DNA of 46,239 bases from Clostridia bacterium. Lineage in GTDB: Bacteria; Bacillota; Clostridia; Oscillospirales; CAG-272. The notes under the pieces are model-generated. The model saw only the letters and a list, made by a program, of their open reading frames with translations, was not told where the DNA came from and did no database searches. The position numbers and the translations under genes are program-made. Shown one piece after another: positions 9,960 to 18,343 of this stretch. Positions within the stretch are counted from its first letter, which is position 1; the number at the start of each line of letters is the position of its first letter. The stretch lies in assembly GCA_017462545.1 (NCBI GenBank), contig JAFTQX010000056.1, positions 1 through 46,239 on the forward strand. The letters are read 5' to 3'.

Positions 9960-10904
9960 TTAAAGTCCGAGACAAGCCGCACCGATAATGCCGGCATCGT
10001 TGCCCAGCTCTGCGATCTTCAGCTCGGTCGCCTTGACCACGCCGCCGCCGTAGCTTTCGGTCAGCATCAAGGGGCGCAGGGGAGCAAGCAGGTTTTCCTT
10101 CTCGCCCGAAATGCCACCGCCGATGACCAAAATCTCCGGTTGGAAGATGTTGATCAGGTTGCCAATGCCGCAGGCAAGATAAGAGATATAGGTATCCACA
10201 ACCTCTTTTGCTGCAGCGTCGCCCTCACGGCTCAGGTCAAAGGCCGTGCGGCCGCTCACCTTACCGTCCTTTGCCACGCGTGCGTGCATCTTGCTGTCGG
10301 GGCAGGCTGCCAGCTTTTCCTTGGTCATACGAATGAGACCGGTAGCAGAGCTGTATGCCTCCCAGCAGCCCTTACGGCCGCAGGTGCAAGGGTAGCCGTT
10401 CTTTTCGATCACAATATGGCCAAGCTCGCCTGCTGCGCAGTTCGAGCCCATATAGACCTTACCATCGATAATAATGCCGCCGCCAACGCCTGTGCCGAGT
10501 GTGATCATAACAGAATTCTTTGCGCCGCGTGCAGCGCCTGCCTTCACCTCGCCAAGGGCTGCGGCGTTTGCATCATTTTCCAAATAGACAGCCTTGAGCG
10601 GAATTTCGGCCATCAGCAGCTTCGCAAGCGGGAAGTGCTTGAAGTTGATGTTGTTGGCATATACGACCTCGCCTGCCTCGCGGTCTACAATACCGGGGCT
10701 GGCAATGCCTGCGTAGGCAATCTCGTCAAACGAAATGCCGGCCTCCTCTACCAGCTTGCGGCAGAGGTCAGCCATGGCCTTCACGATCCCCTCGGGGTCG
10801 TTGGCCGGGGTGGGGGTGCTCCCCTTGCGAACGAGCTGATAGCTCTCATCCATAATACCGATGGCGACGTTCGTGCCGCCGAGATCTACACCGATGTAGT
10901 ACAT
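9960..10904 (-). CDS. ROK family glucokinase
   Basis: ROK kinases phosphorylate glucose or related hexoses with ATP in the cytoplasm. The 314-residue product starts MYYIGVDLGGTNVAIGIMD, which carries the N-terminal phosphate-binding motif. It also has ENDANAAALGE (about residues 105-115), GTGVGGGIIIDGKVYMG (about 131-147), and the ROK signature with its zinc site: His in GELGHIV followed by CTCGRKGCWE. The start at 10904 is set by GGAGGA ten bases upstream. Length and motifs suit the GlkA/GlcK-type glucokinases of Firmicutes. It diverges from glgB, so the pair could direct glucose toward glucose-6-phosphate and glycogen. Confidence 0.9.
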   Translation of the reverse strand: MYYIGVDLGGTNVAIGIMDESYQLVRKGSTPTPANDPEGIVKAMADLCRKLVEEAGISFDEIAYAGIASPGIVDREAGEVVYANNINFKHFPLAKLLMAEIPLKAVYLENDANAAALGEVKAGAARGAKNSVMITLGTGVGGGIIIDGKVYMGSNCAAGELGHIVIEKNGYPCTCGRKGCWEAYSSATGLIRMTKEKLAACPDSKMHARVAKDGKVSGRTAFDLSREGDAAAKEVVDTYISYLACGIGNLINIFQPEILVIGGGISGEKENLLAPLRPLMLTESYGGGVVKATELKIAELGNDAGIIGAACLGL

Positions 10905-10941
10905 GATAGGATCCTCCGATCTGTCATTATTTACTTCTTCC

Positions 10942-10970
10942 ATTATAATGGGTAAAACGTCGCTTGTCAA
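10942..10970 (-). promoter_or_regulatory. Consensus promoter of the ROK kinase gene
   Basis: On the minus strand TTGACA (10970-10965) and TATAAT (10947-10942) are separated by 17 bases; both hexamers are perfect. Confidence 0.88.
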
Positions 10971-11049
10971 TTCGTTGTGGGAAAATTTTCTTTTTTCTTT
11001 TTTTCTTGCCGCGTTTTATCTATCAAAAATACTGCCGCGATATCGCCTA

Positions 11050-11164
11050 TGTCGACAGGCTTTGATGCTTTTTACGGCTCTTTTTACGTTTTTCTGCATT
11101 TTTTGTCGCATGTCGACAAGGGAATTTTTCTTTTCCCACCGAGGATGCGACCGCATCCGACAGG
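11050..11164. promoter_or_regulatory. Repeated TGTCGACA palindromes upstream of glgB
   Basis: The 306-base divergent gap between the ROK gene and glgB holds two copies of the palindrome TGTCGACA, at 11050-11057 and 11111-11118 (61 bases apart). A related CCGACAGGCTTT near 11156 shares the 3' flank of the first copy (GACAGGCTTT). They could be operator sites for a glycogen or carbon regulator. No clear glgB promoter was identified; the region is T-rich otherwise. Confidence 0.35.
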
Positions 11165-11210
11165 CTTTCTTGGGTAGAATAAAGAAAAACGAAAAAGCAA
11201 GGGAGAACCC

Positions 11211-13121
11211 ATGAACAGGATGGATACCGCCCTCTCGGAATACCTCTTCCATCAGGGCACCAATTATCACGCGTACGATTATCTCGGTTGTCATGCCGCA
11301 GAGGCCGATGGCACCTTTCGTTACACCTTTCGCACCTGGGCACCACATGCAGCCGCCGTGGCGGTTGTCGGTGACTTTACCGATGCCTGGCAAGGCGAGC
11401 TGCCCCTTGCACGGGTAAGCGATAAGGGCGTTTGGGCAGGGGAGCTTGTTTCCCGCGTGTCACTTGCGGGACAGAAGTATAAATTCCGCATCACCGCCGC
11501 CGATGGCGCCGTTCGCCTCAAGGGTGACCCGTATGCCTTTTTTTCGGAGGGGGGCAGCGGCGGTGCCTCGATCATCTGCCACGAAAGCGATTTTATCTTT
11601 TCGGATGGCGAGTGGCTTGAGCGGCGCAGTCGGTATGCCCGAGGGGGAGAGGACGATCTGCCGCTGCCGCTTAATATCTACGAAATGCATGCGGCCTCCT
11701 TTGCCCGCCACGCGGACGGACGCTATCTTTCCTATCGCGAATTGGCCGATACGCTTGTCCCCTATCTGAAGTATATGGGCTATACCCATGTGGAATTTAT
11801 GCCCCTTTGCGAATATCCCTACGATGGCTCGTGGGGGTATCAGATCTGCGCGTATTACGCGCCAACCTGTCGCTTTGGCTCACCGGACGATTTTCGCTAT
11901 CTGGTAGACCGCCTGCACACGGCAGGCATCGGGGTGCTGATGGATTGGGTGCCTGCCCATTTTCCCAAAGATGAATGGGGGCTTTATGAGTTTGATGGTC
12001 GCCCTCTTTACGAGTATCAGGGGGCTGACCGCATGGAATCTCGTGGGTGGGGAACTCGCTTTTTTGACGTAGGCAGAGAAGAGGTGCAAAGCTTTCTTGT
12101 CTCCAATGCGCTGTATTGGCTGCGGGAATTTCATTTGGATGGTCTGCGTGTGGATGCGGTGGCCGCCATGCTTTACCGTGATTATGATCGCGAGGGGGGA
12201 GAGTGGTTTCCCAACTCGCAAGGCGGACGTGAAAATCTGGAGGCCATTGCCTTTTTCCGCAAACTCAACAGCGCCGTTTGTGAGGAGTTCCCAGACGCAC
12301 TGATGATCGCCGAGGAATCTACCGCCTTCCCCGGGGTGACAGCGCCTGTTTCCGAGGGGGGGCTTGGCTTTCGCTTGAAATGGAACATGGGCTTTGCAAG
12401 TGACTTTTTTGAGTACCTGGCAAAGGATCCGCTTTATCGACGCTACCACCACCGTGCGCTCACCTTTCCGATGATGTATGCGTACAGCGAGCGGTTTATC
12501 CTGCCCATCTCGCACGATGAGGTGGTTTACGGCAAGGGCTCTCTGTATCGCAAGTGCAGCGGCGGGCACAGAGAGCGGATGGATACAATGCGTGCCGCCT
12601 TGACCTTGATGATGACCTTCCCCGGCAAAAAAATGCTCTTTATGGGGACAGAATTCGGGCAGGAGAATGAGTGGTATTACGAAACGGGGATCGATCTTCA
12701 TTTGCTTGAGCGAGAGGATCACCGCTCACTGCGGGATTTTACAGCTGCCTTGAACCGCTTTTACCTGACGCACCCGGCACTTTGGGAGCAGGACTTTACT
12801 CCGGCAGGCTTTGCGTGGATCGATGTGGATCGCGCGGATGACAATATGATCTCCTACCGTCGCCGTGCAAGTGGCGGGGAGGAGCTGATCGTGGTGGTCA
12901 GCTTTAACGGATGCGATTTGACCGATTATCGGTTGGCGGTTCCGTCTGCCGGGAATTATGATGTCCTTTTCTTCTCGGGCGATTGGGGTGACCATTACGA
13001 AAAGTCATTCGAAGCCGTAGCCGATGAGCAGGGCATTGCTTTGCATATGCGCTTGCCCGCGCGTACGGCGGTTGTGCTTGGCCGTCATGCATCCGGTGTC
13101 TCACTTACCATTGTCCCATGA
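11211..13121 (+). CDS. glgB: 1,4-alpha-glucan branching enzyme GlgB
   Basis: GlgB cuts alpha-1,4-glucan chains and re-attaches them by alpha-1,6 bonds during glycogen synthesis. The 636-residue product has an N-terminal CBM48-type domain (TFRTWAPHAAAVAVVGDFTDAW, about residues 38-60), the GH13 regions YTHVEFMPLCEYPYDGSWGYQ (about 195-215), LMDWVPAHFPKD, GLRVDAVAAMLYRDY with the nucleophile Asp, MIAEESTAFPGV with the acid Glu, and PISHDEVVYGKGS. A C-terminal beta domain ends the protein. GGGAGAA precedes the ATG. Next comes a GH13-like protein 13 bases after the stop, in the same transcript. No glgC, glgA or glgP is present nearby. Confidence 0.95.
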   Translation: MNRMDTALSEYLFHQGTNYHAYDYLGCHAAEADGTFRYTFRTWAPHAAAVAVVGDFTDAWQGELPLARVSDKGVWAGELVSRVSLAGQKYKFRITAADGAVRLKGDPYAFFSEGGSGGASIICHESDFIFSDGEWLERRSRYARGGEDDLPLPLNIYEMHAASFARHADGRYLSYRELADTLVPYLKYMGYTHVEFMPLCEYPYDGSWGYQICAYYAPTCRFGSPDDFRYLVDRLHTAGIGVLMDWVPAHFPKDEWGLYEFDGRPLYEYQGADRMESRGWGTRFFDVGREEVQSFLVSNALYWLREFHLDGLRVDAVAAMLYRDYDREGGEWFPNSQGGRENLEAIAFFRKLNSAVCEEFPDALMIAEESTAFPGVTAPVSEGGLGFRLKWNMGFASDFFEYLAKDPLYRRYHHRALTFPMMYAYSERFILPISHDEVVYGKGSLYRKCSGGHRERMDTMRAALTLMMTFPGKKMLFMGTEFGQENEWYYETGIDLHLLEREDHRSLRDFTAALNRFYLTHPALWEQDFTPAGFAWIDVDRADDNMISYRRRASGGEELIVVVSFNGCDLTDYRLAVPSAGNYDVLFFSGDWGDHYEKSFEAVADEQGIALHMRLPARTAVVLGRHASGVSLTIVP

Positions 13122-13134
13122 GAGGAGTAACGTC

Positions 13135-14907
13135 ATGATTGCTATATATCCCAACCCTGCTTGGGCTGAAGAAGCACGCGGGCGGCTTTCGTTTCTCGAA
13201 AACGGGCGTGATGTCGGCATCCGTTTTTCCTTTTCGCCCACCGCTCTGATCGGCATTCGTATCTATGTGCCCCGCTATTTGGGAACGGCTTCCGCTTTCC
13301 TGTCTCTTTGGCGGGATGGAGAAGAAGCTGCGGTCACATTTCCCCTCCGCCTTTGCGGGGGAGATGGGCGGTATGATCTTTACGCCGTGCTGTTGGATTG
13401 TGCCACATTTTCGCAGAACGGCACCTTGTTTTTTGGCAGAATCGTGTTAGAGACGGCATATGGCCGTTTGTACGCTGCTTGCACAGCGGCAAACGGTGTA
13501 CGCTTTTCGCACGCGGCAGAGGGGGCAGCCTTTCCGCTGCTATTCTGTGAGCAGCAGGTTTCGGCCCCCGATCTTTTGGGGAGCGCGCTGTATGCGTTGC
13601 CCCTCCGCGAGTTGCCGCGTATCGGTCGTCTTTTTCGCGGTGAGGATGATGACTACGCTACCTTTTTTTCCCATTTGAACGCACTTGGCGTGCGCGCGAT
13701 TTGGTTATGTCCTCCGGCGGGGGAAGAGACGGATGGGCGGTGGGATCCCTCCCACCTGCCGCCCGCATTCCGCTCTTTTGCCGAAAAAAACGGCATCCGT
13801 CTCCTCTTTGACCTTCTGTTTTGCAGCGGTGTGCGAGATGCGGGCAGATTTGTTTCCCATATGGATACATTGCCGCTGACTGCACCGGGTGAGGGGGTGG
13901 ATGACCGTCCCGGATTTTGGAATATGCCTGCACTCCCGCAGGGAGAAAGCGGATCGGTACAGGAGTATTTCTGCGGCACGGACGGTGTCGTTTTTCGCGC
14001 ACTGCGCGCAGGTGGCGGCGGGCTATTCCTTCGCGCAGCCGACCGCTTTGGTGACGCGCTCTTGAGCGCCATACGTAGTTGTCTTGGCAGCGCCGTGTTC
14101 CTTGGCGCGGTCAACGGTATTCCTTTTCCCATCCAGCTTGGCGCGCGGCGACGCTATCTGTTTGGTGGCGCGCTGGACGGCATCTGCGGTGATGAGCTGC
14201 GTGATGCTTGTCTTTCTTATCTGGTCAGCGGAGAAGGTGCGGCCTTGGCGCATTATCTCGGAGATGTTCTGCCGTCTCTGCCGGCGCACGCGCTTGCCAT
14301 GCAGGCACAGCCCTTGTCGCTTTATGAGAGTGGCAGCTTTCTCACGGCGATCAGTGAGGCATATGAGGAGCGTGAGCCGAAGGGGGGAGGAGATGTTCCG
14401 CGTTTGCTTGCCGAGCTTGGTCATCTGATCGCCGGCACCCTGCCCGGGCTGCCCATGTATCTGGCAGGGGAAGAAAACGGCCTGCCGTATCCTCCCACAC
14501 AGGGGGAGGCGGTTGGCGGGCAGCTTGCCTTCTTTTTGCGCCTTGCGCAGCTGCGGCGGCGTGAGCCGGTTTATCGTGATGGGCTTTTTCGGCTGTTACA
14601 TCTTTCGCCTGATTTGCTCGTCTTCTCGCGTGAGCGGGAGGGGGAGGCGTTGCTTACCGTCATCAACCGCTCATCCGTTCGCTTGAGTGTTGCCTCGCCT
14701 GACGGATTTTCTGTCGTGTTTGGCGGGCGAGGGCTAAAGAACGTATTTTCTGTGCGCCCGTTTGGCGGTATCGTGATCAAGGTATCCCGTTGGGAAGGGG
14801 AGCCTTGCCGCCTGCGCTTTGCGCCTGATACCGTGGGGGAGACCTCTGCTGCTGCCGTGGCTGCGCCGCTGGTTGCGTGGCGCGTCTCTCGCTATAAAAA
14901 AACGTAA
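13135..14907 (+). CDS. GH13-like protein lacking all catalytic residues (amylase pseudoenzyme)
   Basis: The 590-residue product keeps the layout of a neopullulanase/alpha-amylase: an N-terminal beta domain (1-150), a barrel region starting FFSHLNALGVRAIWLCPP (about 180), and a C-terminal beta domain. Every GH13 catalytic motif is changed. Region I reads FDLLFCSG (D226, with the Asn-His replaced by Cys-Ser). Region II reads GGLFLRAADRFG, with Arg300 at the nucleophile Asp. Region III reads FLGAVNG, with Ala325 at the acid Glu. Region IV reads LYESGSF near 396-402, with no His-Asp. The start is the ATG at 13135 behind GAGGAG. The frame is intact and in operon with glgB, so it may bind glucan or partner the branching enzyme; function is unknown. 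Confidence 0.75.
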   Translation: MIAIYPNPAWAEEARGRLSFLENGRDVGIRFSFSPTALIGIRIYVPRYLGTASAFLSLWRDGEEAAVTFPLRLCGGDGRYDLYAVLLDCATFSQNGTLFFGRIVLETAYGRLYAACTAANGVRFSHAAEGAAFPLLFCEQQVSAPDLLGSALYALPLRELPRIGRLFRGEDDDYATFFSHLNALGVRAIWLCPPAGEETDGRWDPSHLPPAFRSFAEKNGIRLLFDLLFCSGVRDAGRFVSHMDTLPLTAPGEGVDDRPGFWNMPALPQGESGSVQEYFCGTDGVVFRALRAGGGGLFLRAADRFGDALLSAIRSCLGSAVFLGAVNGIPFPIQLGARRRYLFGGALDGICGDELRDACLSYLVSGEGAALAHYLGDVLPSLPAHALAMQAQPLSLYESGSFLTAISEAYEEREPKGGGDVPRLLAELGHLIAGTLPGLPMYLAGEENGLPYPPTQGEAVGGQLAFFLRLAQLRRREPVYRDGLFRLLHLSPDLLVFSREREGEALLTVINRSSVRLSVASPDGFSVVFGGRGLKNVFSVRPFGGIVIKVSRWEGEPCRLRFAPDTVGETSAAAVAAPLVAWRVSRYKKT

Positions 14908-14941
14908 AAAATAGCCGGGAGAACCTTCTCTCGGCTATTTT
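14908..14941. terminator. Bidirectional terminator
   Basis: AAAATAGCCG (14908-14917) pairs with CGGCTATTTT (14932-14941), with the inner bases extending the stem. It separates the glgB transcript from the convergent cysteine desulfurase gene. Confidence 0.8.
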
Positions 14942-14943
14942 CT

Positions 14944-16062
14944 CTATAGGGCAAGAATGGCGGTCAGCTCCTTGGCAAAGCGGTCAACCTCTCCCTTGGT
15001 GTTGAAATAACTGAAGCTTACCCGTACCGTGCCCTCCCGAATGGTGCCAAGGGCACTATGCGAAAGCGGCGCACAATGCAGGCCGCCGCGCACGCAGATA
15101 TGGCGATCGTCGAGCGCGGCAGTCAGCTCATCGGGGGAGCATTGCTCTGCCGTAAAGGAGAGCACGCTGTCACTTGCGCCGCGATACAGGCGTATGCCGC
15201 GTATATCGTTCAGATGGTCACACAAGCGATCGGCAAGCATCCGTTCATGTGCAGCAATCGCCTCCGGTGTCGTCTTGTGGAGAAAGTCAAGCCCCGCACC
15301 AAGGGCAAGAATAGCGGGGGTGGGCAGGGTTCCCGCCTCCATTCGCTCGGGCAAGGTTGGTGGCATTTCGGGCGAGCGCGAGGCGCTGCCGCTGCCGCCG
15401 CTGTGAAACTCACGCAGACCGCTTTCCTGCCGCAGCCAGACAAAGCCACAGCCTTGTATGCCAAAAAGCCCCTTGTGCCCCGGGCCGCATACGGCATCGG
15501 CGCAGATGGTCTTGCAGGAAAACGGCATATGCCCAAGAGATTGGGAGGCATCAACAATAAAGTATATGCCGCGCTCCCGACAAAGGCGGCCGATTGCCTC
15601 GATCGGCGCTACCGCGCCATCCACATTCGAGACGTGGTTGCACAGCAGCATGCGCGTGTTTTTACGCAGAAGAGAGCGGATGTTTTGCATCACGTCTCCC
15701 ATCGTGGAAAACACGTCAAAATCGGCAATTCCCTCTCGAAGGAGGCGGCATACGGGCCTGTAGACGGCGTTATGCTCGCGATCGCTGATGAGGATATGAT
15801 CGCCGCGCTGAACGCGGGTCAGAATGGCCATATTGAGTGCCTCTGTCGCGTTGTGGCAAAATACAATATGACTTGGATCATCCGCCCCCAGCAGCGCGGC
15901 AAGTGAGCAGCGCACGGCGTCTACCCCCTCGGCCGCCGAAAGCGAAAGCGCGTGGGAAGAGCGGCCGGGGTTTCCACCGCATTCCCCAAGCGCACGCGCA
16001 ATGGCTGCCATGACGCCGTCGGGCTTTTTCCAGGTGGTTGCCGCATTGTCAAAGTATATCAT
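14944..16062 (-). CDS. Cysteine desulfurase family protein (class V aminotransferase fold)
   Basis: This PLP enzyme would remove sulfur (or selenium) from cysteine (or selenocysteine) as an enzyme-bound persulfide. The 372-residue product starts MIYFDNAATTWKKPDGVM, continues NPGRSSHALSLSAAEGV, and has the PLP-lysine region CGPGHKGLFGIQGCGFVW (about residues 195-212) and the catalytic Cys in GGLHCAPLSH near the C-terminus. It matches the SufS-like subgroup often found beside DUF3343 genes. The start at 16062 overlaps the stop of that upstream gene as ATGA, so translation is coupled. It ends in TAG. A role in selenium or sulfur supply for tRNA or enzyme maturation is inferred from the neighbour, not proven. 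Confidence 0.88.
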   Translation of the reverse strand: MIYFDNAATTWKKPDGVMAAIARALGECGGNPGRSSHALSLSAAEGVDAVRCSLAALLGADDPSHIVFCHNATEALNMAILTRVQRGDHILISDREHNAVYRPVCRLLREGIADFDVFSTMGDVMQNIRSLLRKNTRMLLCNHVSNVDGAVAPIEAIGRLCRERGIYFIVDASQSLGHMPFSCKTICADAVCGPGHKGLFGIQGCGFVWLRQESGLREFHSGGSGSASRSPEMPPTLPERMEAGTLPTPAILALGAGLDFLHKTTPEAIAAHERMLADRLCDHLNDIRGIRLYRGASDSVLSFTAEQCSPDELTAALDDRHICVRGGLHCAPLSHSALGTIREGTVRVSFSYFNTKGEVDRFAKELTAILAL

Positions 16063-16292
16063 TTGTTCCCTGCCGCTCGCCCCCTTGACCATTCAAAGGC
16101 AATGTCATGTTCGTTCAGCGTGCGCATTGCCAGCGGCATATTGGCTGCCGTCACCGTCAATCCATAGGCACAGCCCGCTTTGGTGGTGCCTGTGTTTTTG
16201 ATGAGGCGTGCACCAATGCCTGCCGCAGCCAGCAGCTTGCGCGCGCGTATTGCCCCCGTCACGGTGCCGATGGTAAGGATGCATTCCTCCAT
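16059..16292 (-). CDS. DUF3343 (putative Se/S carrier-like) protein
   Basis: The 77-residue product resembles the small DUF3343 proteins, described in databases as putative selenium/sulfur carriers. It shows a beta-alpha start (CILTIGTVTGAIRARKLL), a central basic segment and a conserved-type Cys in TKAGCAYGLTV (about residue 41), then LAMRTLNEHDI. The ATG at 16292 has AAGGAG ten bases upstream, so longer in-frame starts are not needed. It overlaps the cysteine desulfurase by four bases, fitting a donor-acceptor pair in which the carrier takes the persulfide or selenide. Confidence 0.75.
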   Translation of the reverse strand: MEECILTIGTVTGAIRARKLLAAAGIGARLIKNTGTTKAGCAYGLTVTAANMPLAMRTLNEHDIAFEWSRGRAAGNK

Positions 16293-16400
16293 GGCAGGTG
16301 CTCCTTTCACGCATGGGATTGCATAGCTGTAAGGATGGCTACGCATTAACAGGATATGTGGCTGTTTTGTGAATTGTTCATGCTTTTTCCGCTCTCAAAC

Positions 16401-16429
16401 TTGACAAGTGCGGCATTATCGTATAAAAT
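16401..16429 (+). promoter_or_regulatory. Promoter of the lipoprotein operon
   Basis: TTGACA (16401-16406), 17 bases, then TAAAAT (16424-16429), 33 bases before the start codon at 16462. Confidence 0.75.
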
Positions 16430-16461
16430 AAATAGGAATGCCAAAAAAATGGAGTAAAACG

Positions 16462-17865
16462 ATGAAAACATGTATGAAACTACTCGCGCTCTTGCTGCTT
16501 TTTTCCATGCTGCTTACGCTTGCGGCATGTGGTGGCTGCCAAGGCGGCAATGGAACCGGTGATGGCGTCGGTGGTGACGGCACCGGTAACAACGGCGGCA
16601 GCAACGGTGGCAGCGAAAACGGTGATAAGCCCGAAAAGCTGGATCCGGTAGAGGTTTTGCCGGGCTTTGATTACACCACGGTCGACCTGACACAGTATGT
16701 ATCGTTTGGCGATTGGAAACGCCAAGATATGACCATCTCGGTTGCGCAGCTTGATGAGATCACGGATGAGGATGTCGTAACCGAGTTTAACAGTTATTTT
16801 AATAAAAAGGACAGCATCTATTATAAAGAGGTTGCTGATCGCAACAAGGCCGTGGCAAATGGTGACGTGGTGTATATGTATTATACCGGTGTTTCCATGC
16901 GCGCGCTGGAGCAGGCCGTCAAGGACGGGAAAATTGCTGATGTGCGCTGCACCGGTATGACCTACAGCCAGATCCTTGCCCTCTCTCTTGGCTTTGATGG
17001 CGGTACGACGGATAGCGTTACCCCGCTGGAGATCGGCTCCAAGTCTTATATTGACGGGTTTGAGAGTGGCCTTGTCGGATATGTTCCGTCCGCGGCGGGA
17101 GAAGAAAATCCCGTTCGCCTTGAGCTCTCCTTCCCGGAAAATTACGGCAATGCAGATCTTGCAGGGCATTAGGTTATTTTCTTCTGCAAGATGATCTATA
17201 TTGGTGATAAGGCTGCAGGCCCCTATACGGTAGACACCATTCCCGTGAGCCGTGTGAACGAGCTGCTGCAGATTTCTGAGGAGAAGGCCTACAAAACGAT
17301 TGATGAGTGCCTTGACCGTATTCGCCGTGGGCTTGAGCAAACGCGCGAGAATGAGCTTCGTAACGCAAAATCCGCTGCCATTTTCACAGAATTCCTTTCT
17401 CATGCAGCAATTCCCACCGTGCCGGATACGATGCTGGATGCCTATATCGACTCGGTGATCTCCACCTATCTGTACCAAATGGTGGAGCTATATAACAATA
17501 GCCCGGTTTATTACGCCTATTATTTCGGAACCGCGCTGCCAAGCGAGAAGGTCGTGGCTGCCTATCTTGGCTATAAGACGGACGATTACCGCGATAAAAT
17601 GAAGGCCGATGTTACCACCGCTGTGAAGCAGGAAATGGTCTTCTGGTACTATGTGCAGGTAGAGAATATTGCGCTTTCCGAGGAAGAGATCGTCGCGAAA
17701 CGTGCGGAGTATATTGAACTGTATGGGGAATCGATCTTTGATGGCGTGGATGAAGACGTGATCTACGAGCAGTTTATTCGCGATAAATTTGTAGAGGATC
17801 AGATCGCCGTCATGGAAGAAAAGGGCAACATCACCTACAAGCCCGTTGAAGTGACTGACAAATAA
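16462..17865 (+). pseudogene. Trigger-factor-like FKBP lipoprotein gene interrupted by an in-frame TAG
   Basis: The reading frame is continuous for 467 codons apart from TAG at codon 237 (17170-17172). Residues 1-26 are a lipoprotein signal with lipobox LAAC, followed by a Gly/Asn-rich linker. An FKBP-type prolyl isomerase domain follows (GDVVYMYYTG ... IDGFESGLVGY ... FPENYGNADLAG). Right after the stop the frame resumes with VIFFCKMIYIGDKAAG, then the helical trigger-factor C-terminal domain. Trigger factors read LAGKEVxF at this point, so the TAG falls inside a conserved segment. The ATG at 17191 has no ribosome site, so the downstream half is not a separate gene. It would be a surface foldase; now a 236-residue FKBP-only lipoprotein, a pseudogene, a readthrough product or a sequence error. 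Confidence 0.8.
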
Positions 17866-17875
17866 GGAGAGCATG

Positions 17876-18334
17876 ATGCTAAACTACGCTGAAATTCTTT
17901 TGACCACCTATACCGATATGCGTGTCTCGCTTGACGGCAGCGACCGTGATTTTGTATTCACCATTTATAATCCCGAGTGGGAGGAGGGCAATATCGTTGT
18001 CACCTGCAAGGATGGTGCGCTTACGCTCTCCTTTGCCACCATGCATGAGGAATTTGACGGTGACTTTGGCGAATTAATCGCACTGGTTGACGAGATTGTT
18101 CGGGATGAAAGCATGATCTTTGAGATCTATTCCCATGGCGAGGATGTGTTGGGCGGCAGCCGTGGCACAGAGGAGATCGATATCGACCATTCTATCCCGC
18201 GCTTTGTGCGCAGCCTGTGCGAGGGCGATAAAGACATGCATGCAGAGCTGAAGAAGATCATTGCCAAAGGGCAGTGCTATTGCAAGCTGCGCGGCTGGCG
18301 GAAAGAGCGTAATCGCTCTGTTCTTCTCTCATAA
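17876..18334 (+). CDS. Conserved-looking protein of unknown function
   Basis: The 152-residue acidic product was not recognised. It has no signal peptide or membrane segment and looks like a small soluble alpha/beta protein: a beta-rich first half (YTDMRVSLDGSDRDFVFTIY, then NIVVTCKDGALTLSF) and a helical second half ending in a basic segment with two cysteines (GQCYCKLRGWRKERNR). GGAG lies six bases before the ATG at 17876; another ATG at 17873 is directly adjacent. It sits between the broken lipoprotein gene and the CDF exporter with gaps of about ten bases, so it is part of one transcript. Confidence 0.75.
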   Translation: MLNYAEILLTTYTDMRVSLDGSDRDFVFTIYNPEWEEGNIVVTCKDGALTLSFATMHEEFDGDFGELIALVDEIVRDESMIFEIYSHGEDVLGGSRGTEEIDIDHSIPRFVRSLCEGDKDMHAELKKIIAKGQCYCKLRGWRKERNRSVLLS

Positions 18335-18343
18335 GGAGGAGAT

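Noticed and set aside
17170-17172. Genome-wide recoding of TAG (for example pyrrolysine)
   Set aside because: uppS, the cysteine desulfurase gene and the corrected WYL gene end naturally at TAG, and no pyl genes are seen.
17191-17865. A separate gene for the trigger-factor C-terminal half
   Set aside because: No ribosome site precedes its ATG, and the codons between the TAG and the ATG also encode family-like residues.
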